Assembly (NCBI GenBank): GCA_025350445.1
Contig: JANXXV010001005.1
Location: 1 to 6,888 of the forward strand
Source of the DNA: Bryobacteraceae bacterium
Lineage (GTDB): Bacteria; Acidobacteriota; Terriglobia; Bryobacterales; Bryobacteraceae
Length of the DNA stretch: 6,888 bases
Reading direction: 5' to 3'
Positions 1 through 6,415 of the stretch are shown piece by piece. Under the pieces are notes generated by a model. The model was given only the letters and a program-made list of their open reading frames with translations, did not search any database and had not been told where the DNA came from. The translations under genes and the position numbers were made by a program. The stretch's first letter is position 1, and every line of letters begins with the position of its first letter.

Positions 1-1277
1 AACCAAGCCGCACAGTGATGGCCATCCCCAGGCGTGCCGGCGATCCTTCCTCTATTGAGCACGTAATCTACATCATCAAAGAGAACCGCACCTACGACCA
101 GGTGCTGGGCGACGTTGCCAAAGGAAACGGCGATGCTTCGCTAGTGATGTTCGGACAGGAAGTGACGCCCAATCATCACAGGCTCGCCGAAGAATTCGTC
201 TTGTTCGATAACTTCTACGCCACCGGCGGAAACAGCGCCGACGGCCACCAGTGGGTGACCCAAGCCAATGAAGTGGATTACTGCCTGTGGCCCGGTTACG
301 CCGGCCGCAGTTATCCCTTTGATGGCACCGATCCCATCGCCTATTCCGACGGCGGCTTCCTCTGGGATCTGGCGCTCAAGCAAAAGAAGAGCGTGCGCAT
401 CTTCGGGGAGTACGCGGGCCGCATCGCAGAGAAGATTAGCGAACGGACCGAACTGTTGCAACGTTGGGGCAAAGGCGAGACATTCCTGACGCAATGGAAC
501 ATCACCGCGCCCATCGCGAGCGTCAACGCCTTGCTCGCCAGAAACTATCCGTCCTATTCCCCAGCCATACCGGACGTAGTCCGCGCCGGCATCTTTCTGG
601 ACCACCTGAAAACCTGGGAAGCCGCGGGATCCATGCCAAGCCTCACCATCGTGCAATTGCCCAGCGACCACACCTTCGGCACCACTCCCGGCGCCAGCAG
701 TCCGAAGGCGATGCTGGCTGATAACGACTACGCGTTGGGCCAAATCGTGGACGGTCTTACGCACAGCCCGTTCTGGAAGAAGATGGCGATTCTGGTGGTG
801 GAAGACGATGCGCAGAATGGCGTCGATCATGTAGACGGCCATCGCACCGTAGCCCTCGCCATCAGTCCATACATCCGGCGGGGTACCGTGGACTCCACCT
901 TCTATGCGCATCAAAGTATGCTCAAAACTATCGAGCTGATTCTGGGGCTTCCCGCTTTGTCGCTGTTCGACCTGATCGCCAGCGACATGCGCGCCAGCTT
1001 TACCGATGAACCCGACTACCGTGCCTACACCGCGCTCCGCCCCACCCAGTCGCTGTTTGAAACGAATCCCAAGGCAAACTCACTCAATGGCGACGAACGC
1101 AAAGGCGCGACCGCTTCCGCAAAGATGCGTTGGGACGTTCCGGACGCCGTTCCTTCCGCGAAGCTGAATCGTATCCTGTGGCATTCCATCCGCGGCTGGA
1201 ATACACCGTATCCAGGCACCAGGCGCGCCGTCTTCTCCCCGCTGAGTCTTGACACGGACGACGGCGACGACGAATAA
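1..1277 (+). CDS. Phosphoesterase-family (AcpA-like) protein, C-terminal part, 5' end outside window
   Basis: This is a hydrolase of the phosphoesterase family (AcpA / phospholipase C-like), expected to cleave phosphate esters outside the cytoplasm. The frame is open to the left edge (first full codon at nt 3). The GTG at 15 falls just before the domain begins, so I regard it as internal. Counting from that GTG, I see KENRTYDQ at 22-29, NSADGH at 73-78, GGFLWD at 113-118, SDHTFGT at 217-223, an acidic EDD at 263-265 followed by DHVDGHR, and AHQSMLKTIE at 298-307. In the family, the Glu-Asn pair of KENR, a Ser and the Asp-Asp pair form the active site; assigning these exact residues is inference. 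The C-terminus carries the family's LNRILWHSIRG stretch and ends in an acidic tail. Family members often have an N-terminal YVTN/YncE-like beta-propeller, which would lie upstream. The signal peptide, if any, is also out of view. Confidence 0.88.
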   Translation, partial: PSRTVMAIPRRAGDPSSIEHVIYIIKENRTYDQVLGDVAKGNGDASLVMFGQEVTPNHHRLAEEFVLFDNFYATGGNSADGHQWVTQANEVDYCLWPGYAGRSYPFDGTDPIAYSDGGFLWDLALKQKKSVRIFGEYAGRIAEKISERTELLQRWGKGETFLTQWNITAPIASVNALLARNYPSYSPAIPDVVRAGIFLDHLKTWEAAGSMPSLTIVQLPSDHTFGTTPGASSPKAMLADNDYALGQIVDGLTHSPFWKKMAILVVEDDAQNGVDHVDGHRTVALAISPYIRRGTVDSTFYAHQSMLKTIELILGLPALSLFDLIASDMRASFTDEPDYRAYTALRPTQSLFETNPKANSLNGDERKGATASAKMRWDVPDAVPSAKLNRILWHSIRGWNTPYPGTRRAVFSPLSLDTDDGDDE

Positions 1278-1280
1278 CAC

Positions 1281-2588
1281 CTACCGGCAGGCAACGCTTC
1301 CAAGCTTCAAGTCCATTGAACAGTCGGCCTTGTCCACCTGTTTCTCGGTGCGCATCCGCAGCCGCCAGCCCGTGCCCTCCCGCGTCATCAGCCCGTAAGA
1401 AAAACCGTCGAAGCTTTCCCCCTGGGCCACCGTGCGGCTCGCCAACTTTGTCCCCGCCAGTTCGCCCGGCAGCGGGTTGGCCAGTTTCGTGCCGCTATCG
1501 CCCACCACAAGTTGCGGCGGCAGGTTTGCGGACTTCTCAAAGCTCAGCAATTCGAATAGGTGAATGTGACCCGCCACTATCAGCGAGATGTCCGACTGCT
1601 TCAACCCGGCTTGGTCCCAGGCCGCCTCCAGCGTGGCGCTGGACGGCGTTGGCTTGCCGCCCACCGCCCGAAAAGCCCATACCGGATGATGCAGCAACAG
1701 CCACCCGCCGTCCACTCCCTGCGTAACAATGCCGCGCATCTGCCGCGAGTATTCCTTCACTTCGCGCGCCGTTGCCCTAGTATCGTTGGCCATGGCGCTA
1801 TCCATCACCGCAAAGCGCTGCTTCCCCAGCTTTACTACATAAGGATCGGTGAACGGCGAGGCGCACGGCGAAAGCTGCGCCAGCTCGCGCGGGTCCAGAA
1901 AGAAGTAGAAGCCCTGCCACGCGCGGCCGCAGTCTTCGTGATTGCCGCGCACGAAAATCCACGGCGCCGCCGCCAGCAGGCTCGCCGCGGGCGTAAAGAA
2001 ATCGGCGTCCCAGGCGTCCCAACCGTAGCCGTACACCGTGCCGCACTTGCCCGGATCCGGACACGGAGTCTCACGATAGAGATAGTCGCCCACATGAATC
2101 ACCAGATCCGGTTTCTCCGCCGCCGCCGCCCCGGCTACTTGCGCGAACGGCCATTTTTTCGGATCTTCGCAATTTTGGATCTCGCTCCTCCCATCGGCCA
2201 GCCGGGCCGCCGGCGACAGTTGCGCGTTATCCTTCACCCGGCAGCCGGTGTCGCCGATGATCACAATCCTGCGCGGGTCCGCCACCGGCAAAGCAAGCGT
2301 CTGCCATTGGCCCGCCAACTCTACCGATGCCGCCTTCACCGCCTTTGCAATCGGCGCCTCGCATACGTGTACCGGAAAGGCTGCGGAAGGGTTGTCGACA
2401 CGGGCATGCATGTCCGAGGCGTGTCCATCGAGCTTGATCCGCGGACAGCCGGTCCTGCTGTCCATAATCACCCGCGCCACTGCACCCGCCGGTCCCAACT
2501 CCACCCACGCCGGCGTCAGGTTGGCGGCACTCAACGTGGCAGTAGCAAGCGCCAGCGCAAAACAAGGTAACGCATGAAGACGATTCAT
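1281..2588 (-). CDS. Secreted metallophosphoesterase, purple-acid-phosphatase-like motif pattern
   Basis: A 435-residue calcineurin-like metallophosphoesterase, expected to hydrolyse phosphate esters in the periplasm or outside the cell. Residues 1-21 look like a Sec signal peptide (Arg3, hydrophobic core, likely cut after LSA at 21 or SAA at 22). The metal-binding blocks occur in family order: GDTG at 112-115, GDYLY at 167-171, GNHED at 215-219, LLLHHP at 297-302 and GHIH at 340-343. The GDTG first block and the Tyr in GDYLY resemble the purple acid phosphatase pattern rather than the common GDxH form, but overall similarity to true purple acid phosphatases is not evident, so the substrate is unknown. 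The mature part has ten cysteines, which suits an exported, disulfide-bonded protein. The ATG is set by an AGAGGA ribosome binding site 6 nt upstream. It is the last gene of the minus-strand cluster, 40 nt after the oxygenase, and converges on the phosphoesterase gene with a 3-nt gap. Confidence 0.92.
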   Translation of the reverse strand: MNRLHALPCFALALATATLSAANLTPAWVELGPAGAVARVIMDSRTGCPRIKLDGHASDMHARVDNPSAAFPVHVCEAPIAKAVKAASVELAGQWQTLALPVADPRRIVIIGDTGCRVKDNAQLSPAARLADGRSEIQNCEDPKKWPFAQVAGAAAAEKPDLVIHVGDYLYRETPCPDPGKCGTVYGYGWDAWDADFFTPAASLLAAAPWIFVRGNHEDCGRAWQGFYFFLDPRELAQLSPCASPFTDPYVVKLGKQRFAVMDSAMANDTRATAREVKEYSRQMRGIVTQGVDGGWLLLHHPVWAFRAVGGKPTPSSATLEAAWDQAGLKQSDISLIVAGHIHLFELLSFEKSANLPPQLVVGDSGTKLANPLPGELAGTKLASRTVAQGESFDGFSYGLMTREGTGWRLRMRTEKQVDKADCSMDLKLGSVACR

Positions 2589-2594
2589 AGATTG

Positions 2595-2600
2595 TCCTCT
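2595..2600 (-). promoter_or_regulatory. Ribosome binding site of the metallophosphoesterase gene
   Basis: On the minus strand AGAGGA lies 6 nt before the ATG at 2588-2586. It fixes the start, and it shows that this gene, 40 nt downstream of the oxygenase stop, can be translated independently rather than only by coupling. Confidence 0.7.
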
Positions 2601-2628
2601 ATTATGGCCGCAGCGTCATCAAAGGTCT

Positions 2629-3600
2629 TCACTTCCGCAGTTTGCGCAACGGCCAAGTCAGCGCCCGCCCCAGCCGGAACGAAACGGAACCGGTAATCCC
2701 AGTGATTGCTTCAGAAAAGTCCAACTCGCGCTCATAAAGAAACCGCAACTGCGCATTCCGGCGTTCATTTATGATCTGCAGCGCCTCCACGTCCGCTTGC
2801 CGCAGCGTATAGCCTGGCTCCAGATGCGCGGGCAGCGGCCTTGGAACATAAACGGTTCCGTGCGGCTGCGCCGTTTCCTCCGGCGGACGCTCTTTCGTAT
2901 AGAAGTAAACCGCAAGCGAACGCCGCGAAACATGCGCCATCTCCGGCGGCAGCGTAATCGGCGGAAAGCCATGCCAGGAATGCTCGGTCGTCTCAAACAG
3001 CACTGCCCGGTTCGCCAGCGGAACTACAATCTTTGTACCGCCCGCCTCGGGGTTCCACGGATCTTTATGCAATTCCAAGCACCCGCCCCAGTTGGTCTGC
3101 CATTCCGCATTCAGAAACACAATCAGGTTCAACCGCCGGTGCAGCAGCCGCGTGGGATGGAAATTGAAATCGACATGCAGATCCAAATCCTGCCCGTCCA
3201 GATTCTCATGCGTGCCGCCCCCCACATAGTCGGGATCGTAAAGCAAATTCGAAATCCCCGCAATCCGGCTGATAGTAGCCAGGAAGCCCGCACTGCGCAT
3301 CATAGAATCGAATTCTATATAGGCGCCGCCGATCCGCGAAATCCGCGGCACTGCCGCTTTGCGCCCGGCCACGCCCAGTTCGTTAATCGCCTTCCGCTCA
3401 TCGAAGGCGGGAAACTGCGCCATCAGACGCTGGCAGAATTGCGCGTCCAGAAAATCATCCACCACAATGTGACGGAACGGTTGGGCATCCGCAAAATCGC
3501 GGGTAAGGTCCGCGGCCCGTTCATCGAAGTTCGGCTGAAGCAACTGCTGCACTGTTCCAGAATATCGGATCGAACCCGCTTGATCGCCGGCCAGCCCCAT
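2629..3600 (-). CDS. 2-oxoglutarate/Fe(II)-dependent oxygenase (prolyl 4-hydroxylase-like)
   Basis: A 323-residue oxygenase of the 2OG-Fe(II) superfamily (2OG-FeII_Oxy_3 type), which couples oxidation of 2-oxoglutarate to hydroxylation of another molecule. The double-stranded beta-helix core is visible: HVD at 142-144 gives the first iron ligands, then LNLIVFLN at 157-164, GGCLELH at 172-178, the distal His in SWHGF (His210), and Arg227 in the RSLAVYFY strand, the expected 2-oxoglutarate carboxylate anchor. An N-terminal region with FRHIVVDDFLD at 42-52 is typical of these enzymes. The C-terminal 20 or so residues, with GSVSFRLGRAL and a basic PLRKLRK end, resemble tails seen on surface-polysaccharide glycosyltransferases and methyltransferases, which hints at a glycan or cell-surface substrate (inference). 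The start is 2 nt after the regulator's stop, with only a weak ribosome binding site, so translational coupling is likely. The true substrate cannot be read from sequence. Confidence 0.9.
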   Translation of the reverse strand: MGLAGDQAGSIRYSGTVQQLLQPNFDERAADLTRDFADAQPFRHIVVDDFLDAQFCQRLMAQFPAFDERKAINELGVAGRKAAVPRISRIGGAYIEFDSMMRSAGFLATISRIAGISNLLYDPDYVGGGTHENLDGQDLDLHVDFNFHPTRLLHRRLNLIVFLNAEWQTNWGGCLELHKDPWNPEAGGTKIVVPLANRAVLFETTEHSWHGFPPITLPPEMAHVSRRSLAVYFYTKERPPEETAQPHGTVYVPRPLPAHLEPGYTLRQADVEALQIINERRNAQLRFLYERELDFSEAITGITGSVSFRLGRALTWPLRKLRK

Positions 3601-3602
3601 AG

Positions 3603-3965
3603 TCAGGACCGCTTCGTCTGTTTCCTGGCGCGAACCGGCCCCACAATGTTCTTGCTGCTTGGACTCGAAGCCGCCACCACCGCAAACGCCGGCTTCCGGC
3701 TCAGCAACTTCAGCAGCGCGCCGACCGGGTTCTCCTGCTCCACCGGATGCCGCAGCGGCAAGTCCGCACGCACCTGGTATTGATTGCGTCTGCCAACCTT
3801 CGAATGTTTCAAATACCCCCCGGCAATCAGATCAGCCACAATCCGCTGCGCAGAACGCTCCGTGATCCCCACCTGCCCCGCCACGTCGATCATCCGGATG
3901 CTGGGGTCGGCTGCAATGCAAAGGAATACGTGGCCGTAGTTGGTGAGGAAAGTCCAGTTTTCCAT
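3603..3965 (-). CDS. Small winged helix-turn-helix (MarR-like) transcriptional regulator
   Basis: A 120-residue DNA-binding protein. It starts with MENWTFLTNYGHVFLCIA, a hallmark of a widespread family of small winged-helix regulators. The helix-turn-helix covers roughly residues 25-52 (IDVAGQVGITERSAQRIVAD then LIAGGYL), the wing follows at about 55-66 (KVGRRNQYQV), and LRHPVE at 71-76 with GALLKLL at 82-88 completes the domain. The last 30 residues are Ala/Ser-rich then basic (RARKQTKRS) and probably disordered. The ATG at 3965 was chosen because GGAG lies 5 nt upstream and the family begins at MENW; the open frame extends to 4088 but that extension would run through the divergent promoter region. 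It is the first gene of the minus-strand cluster, directly beside the divergent control region, so autoregulation and control of icd are plausible. No effector-binding domain is visible. Confidence 0.87.
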   Translation of the reverse strand: MENWTFLTNYGHVFLCIAADPSIRMIDVAGQVGITERSAQRIVADLIAGGYLKHSKVGRRNQYQVRADLPLRHPVEQENPVGALLKLLSRKPAFAVVAASSPSSKNIVGPVRARKQTKRS

Positions 3966-3970
3966 CTCTT

Positions 3971-3974
3971 CTCC
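3971..3974 (-). promoter_or_regulatory. Ribosome binding site of the winged-helix regulator gene
   Basis: On the minus strand GGAG lies 5 nt before the ATG at 3965-3963, supporting the short 120-residue form over the longer open frame beginning at 4088. Confidence 0.65.
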
Positions 3975-3982
3975 ATCTTGCC

Positions 3983-4036
3983 ATAACACCGGAAATAAGA
4001 TACGACTTGCAAAGCACGATATATATGTCGTATATT
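3983..4036. promoter_or_regulatory. Candidate divergent promoters sharing one TTGCAA -35 element
   Basis: TTGCAA at 4007-4012 is its own reverse complement, so it can be read as a -35 hexamer on either strand (4 of 6 matches to TTGACA). On the plus strand TATATT at 4031-4036 (5 of 6 to TATAAT) follows after 18 nt, pointing at icd. On the minus strand TGTTAT (3988-3983, 4 of 6) also follows after 18 nt, pointing at the regulator gene. Both would start transcription only about 10-13 nt before the start codons, giving very short leaders, which is a weakness. Sigma-70-like consensus is assumed. Confidence 0.4.
4000..4033. promoter_or_regulatory. Candidate operator: inverted repeat ATACGAC/GTCGTAT with inner palindrome
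   Basis: ATACGAC at 4000-4006 and GTCGTAT at 4027-4033 form a perfect 7-bp inverted repeat, separated by 20 nt. Inside it, 4016-4031 (ACGATATATATGTCGT) is a 16-bp imperfect palindrome matching its reverse complement at 14 of 16 positions. The ACGA/TCGT half-site thus occurs three times. Dyads of this size are typical operators for dimeric winged-helix proteins, and the right half overlaps the proposed -10 of icd. The neighbouring regulator is the obvious candidate ligand (inference). Confidence 0.45.
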
Positions 4037-4042
4037 GATTTT

Positions 4043-4048
4043 GAGGAG
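4043..4048 (+). promoter_or_regulatory. Ribosome binding site that sets the TTG start of icd
   Basis: GAGGAG lies 7 nt before TTG 4056. It decides between this start and the in-frame TTG at 4035, which has no ribosome binding site and would translate through the binding site itself. Confidence 0.8.
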
Positions 4049-4055
4049 AAAGACT

Positions 4056-5501
4056 TTGTCGAACAAAACCAACATCACCGTGGCCCACGGCGACGGCATC
4101 GGCCCGGAGATCATGCAGACCACGCTCGACATCATCCGCGCCGCCGGCGCCCAGATTGATATCGAGGTCATCGAGATTGGCGAAAGCGTTTACCAGCGCG
4201 GCTTCACCGCAGGGATCGAGCCCTCTGCCTGGGACTCACTGCGCCGCACAAAGGTCTTTCTGAAAGCGCCCATCACCACCCCGCAAGGCGGCGGCTTCAA
4301 GAGCCTGAACGTCACAGTCCGCAAGACCCTCGGCTTGTATGCCAACGTGCGGCCCTGCGTTTCCTATCACCCTTTCATCTCCACCAAGCACCCGGTGATG
4401 GACATGGTGATCGTCCGTGAAAATGAAGAAGATGTTTACGGCGGCATTGAGCACCGCCAGACCGATCAGGTGACGCAGTGCCTGAAGCTGATCAGCCGCC
4501 CCGGTTGCGAAAAGATTGTCCGCTACGCCTTCGAATACGCGCGCCTGCACAACCGCAAGAAGGTCACCTGCTTCACCAAAGACAACATCATGAAGCTGAC
4601 CGACGGCCTGTTCCATAAGGTCTTCGACGAAATCGGCGCCGCGTATCCGGAGTTGGAAAAGGAGCACTGGATCGTCGATATCGGCGCCGCCAAGCTGGCC
4701 GATACCCCCGAAATCTTCGACGTTATCGTGATGCCGAACCTCTACGGCGACATCCTCTCGGACGTGGCCGCGCAAATCGCAGGTTCCGTCGGACTGGCCG
4801 GCTCGGCCAACATCGGGGAGCAAGTAGCCATGTTCGAGGCGATCCACGGTTCAGCCCCGCGCCGCGCCGGACAAAATGTAGCGAATCCCTCCGGCCTGCT
4901 GCTGGGATCGGTGATGATGCTGGTCCACATCGGGCAGAACGAAGTGGCCCAGCGCGTCCACAACGCTTTCCTTCGAACGCTGGAAGACGGAATCCACACC
5001 TACGACGTCTTCACCGAAACGGTGAGCAAGCAAAAAGTGGGAACCCGGGAATTTGGCAACGCCATAATAGAGCGCCTGGGCCAAGTGCCGCGCCAATTGA
5101 AGCCGGTGCACTACAAAGCGCTCGACCGAGCCGTCCAGGCCCCCTTCATTCCCGCCCCTCCAGCCGACAAGAAAGTTGTGGGCATCGATGTCTTTCTCGA
5201 TTGGCGCCAAGGCACCGCCGATGACCTCGCCGGACAATTGAAGCCCGTCGCCGCGGACGGATTCACCCTCTCCATGATCACCAACCGCGGCGTGAAGGTC
5301 TGGCCCGGCGGCATTCCGGAAACCTTCTGCACCGATCACTGGCGCTGCCGCTTTCTGGTGAACCCGGGCCAGGCCGCCACCCACCGCCAGATAATTTCCC
5401 TGCTGGGGCAGATTGAATCCGCAGGCCTGGATTTCATCAAGACGGAGCACCTCTGCACCTTCGACGGCGAACCCGGATTCTCAATGGGCCAGGGGCAGTA
5501 A
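4056..5501 (+). CDS. icd: Isocitrate dehydrogenase, long type with C-terminal extra domain
   Basis: Oxidatively decarboxylates isocitrate to 2-oxoglutarate in the TCA cycle; cytoplasmic, dimeric in relatives. From the TTG start it has 481 residues, matching the ~480-500-residue class known from Rickettsia, other alpha-proteobacteria and Thermus. It begins SNKTNITVAHGDGIGPEIM. Residues matching E. coli substrate and metal ligands are all present: Ser83, Asn85, Arg89, Arg99, Arg121, Tyr128, Lys175, Asp232 and Asp236. The family signature NLYGDILSD is at 228-236, followed by GLAGSANIG. HGSAP at 264-268 is followed by Arg269-Arg270, where the E. coli NADP enzyme has Lys-Tyr and NAD enzymes tend to have Asp-Ile, so NADP use is likely (inference). 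Residues from about 373 on (KKVVGIDVFLDW onward) form the extra C-terminal domain of this class. It is divergent to the regulator/oxygenase cluster and is followed by cysD after 14 nt, probably on one transcript. Confidence 0.95.
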   Translation: MSNKTNITVAHGDGIGPEIMQTTLDIIRAAGAQIDIEVIEIGESVYQRGFTAGIEPSAWDSLRRTKVFLKAPITTPQGGGFKSLNVTVRKTLGLYANVRPCVSYHPFISTKHPVMDMVIVRENEEDVYGGIEHRQTDQVTQCLKLISRPGCEKIVRYAFEYARLHNRKKVTCFTKDNIMKLTDGLFHKVFDEIGAAYPELEKEHWIVDIGAAKLADTPEIFDVIVMPNLYGDILSDVAAQIAGSVGLAGSANIGEQVAMFEAIHGSAPRRAGQNVANPSGLLLGSVMMLVHIGQNEVAQRVHNAFLRTLEDGIHTYDVFTETVSKQKVGTREFGNAIIERLGQVPRQLKPVHYKALDRAVQAPFIPAPPADKKVVGIDVFLDWRQGTADDLAGQLKPVAADGFTLSMITNRGVKVWPGGIPETFCTDHWRCRFLVNPGQAATHRQIISLLGQIESAGLDFIKTEHLCTFDGEPGFSMGQGQ

Positions 5502-5515
5502 CCACAGCGCCGCGA

Positions 5516-6415
5516 ATGCCCACGCGAACTCATTTGCAAGCCCTTGAAGCCGAAGGGATCTTCGTCCTGCGCGAGGTGGCTGCGGAATTCGAACGGCCCG
5601 TGCTGCTTTTCTCCGGCGGAAAAGATTCCATCGTCATCAGTCATCTGGCGCGAAAGGCATTTTGGCCGGGCCCCATCCCTTTTCCGCTGCTGCACATCGA
5701 CACCGGGCATAACTTCCCGGAAACCCTGGAATACCGCGACCGCCGGATCGAAAAGATCGGCGCGAACCTGATTGTGCGCACGGTGGAGGAATCCATTCGC
5801 CAGGGCCGCGCCATCGAACAGCACGGTCCCAATGCCAGCCGGAATGCCTTGCAGAGCATCACCCTGCTGGATGCAATCCGCGAATTCCAGTTCGACGCGG
5901 CAATCGGCGGAGCCCGGCGCGACGAGGAAAAGGCCCGCGCCAAGGAGCGATTCTTCTCCCTGCGCGACGGCTTTGGCCAGTGGGATCCAAAAAATCAGCG
6001 CCCCGAATTGTGGTCCCTTTTCAATGGCCGGAAGACCGCCCGCGAACATTTTCGCGTATTTCCCATCAGCAATTGGACAGAGATGGACGTTTGGCAATAT
6101 ATCCATCAAGAAAAAATCGAAATTCCCAGTCTCTACTATGCCCACGACCGCCCCTGCGTGGAGCGCGATGGGACGCTGCTGGCTCAGTCGGATTTCATCG
6201 GCCTGCAAGGCGGGGAGCAATACTTCAGCCGCGGCATCCGCTTCCGCACCATTGGGGACATGACCTGCACCGGCGCTGTAATATCGCGGGCGTCCACGCT
6301 GGCGGAAATCATCCGCGAAGTAGCCGCCAGCAACGTCAGCGAGCGGGGCGGCCGCGCGGACGACCGGCTTTCCTCGGTCGCCATGGAAGACCGGAAGAAG
6401 GAGGGGTATTTCTAA
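5516..6415 (+). CDS. cysD: Sulfate adenylyltransferase subunit 2 (ATP sulfurylase small subunit)
   Basis: CysD makes adenosine 5'-phosphosulfate from ATP and sulfate, the first step of assimilatory sulfate activation, normally driven by the GTPase CysN. The 299 residues match the usual ~300. The N-terminus (THLQALEAEGI, then REVAAEFERPVLLFSGGKDS) carries the ATP-binding PP-loop SGGKDS at 33-38. HIDTGHNFPET is at 60-70, GGARRDEEKARAKER at 131-145, and NWTEMDVWQYI at 186-196. The C-terminal stretch RFRTIGDMTCTGAV, SERGGRADD (275-283) and MEDRKKEGYF distinguishes CysD from the related PAPS reductase CysH, and resembles the actinobacterial-style CysD tail. The ATG at 5516 fits the family's start, though no good ribosome binding site precedes it; coupling to icd 14 nt upstream may help. 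Oddly, no cysN follows: the next gene is an RNA helicase. The large subunit must lie elsewhere, or this copy has a different partner. Confidence 0.92.
   Translation: MPTRTHLQALEAEGIFVLREVAAEFERPVLLFSGGKDSIVISHLARKAFWPGPIPFPLLHIDTGHNFPETLEYRDRRIEKIGANLIVRTVEESIRQGRAIEQHGPNASRNALQSITLLDAIREFQFDAAIGGARRDEEKARAKERFFSLRDGFGQWDPKNQRPELWSLFNGRKTAREHFRVFPISNWTEMDVWQYIHQEKIEIPSLYYAHDRPCVERDGTLLAQSDFIGLQGGEQYFSRGIRFRTIGDMTCTGAVISRASTLAEIIREVAASNVSERGGRADDRLSSVAMEDRKKEGYF

Noticed and set aside
15..20. GTG-ATG at 15-20 as the true start of the first gene
   Set aside because: The frame is open to the window edge and the protein begins abruptly just before the catalytic domain; family members usually have a long N-terminal propeller, and no ribosome binding site is visible.
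141..914. 257-codon minus-strand open frame
   Set aside because: Antisense to the conserved phosphoesterase domain; sequence looks like a shadow of the coding frame.
1296..1305. GCTTCCAAGC as a terminator stem
   Set aside because: Only 4-bp arms with a 2-nt loop and no T-run on either strand; it lies inside coding sequence.
1560..2570. 336-codon plus-strand open frame
   Set aside because: Lies wholly antisense to the metallophosphoesterase, is Arg/Pro-rich and has no recognisable motif; typical of GC-rich antisense frames.
2797..3783. 328-codon plus-strand open frame
   Set aside because: Antisense to the oxygenase and regulator, both of which have clear family motifs; low-complexity Arg-rich composition.
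3966..4088. 41-residue N-terminal extension of the regulator
   Set aside because: It would translate the divergent promoter region and overlap icd; the family start MENW has its own GGAG site.
5336..6220. 294-codon minus-strand open frame
   Set aside because: Antisense to the end of icd and most of cysD; no motif and no ribosome binding site.
5516..6415. Assignment of the PP-loop protein to PAPS reductase (CysH)
   Set aside because: The C-terminus has the CysD ending (TCTGAV, SERGGRADD, MEDRKKEGYF) and not the CysH Cys-containing ending; length also fits CysD.
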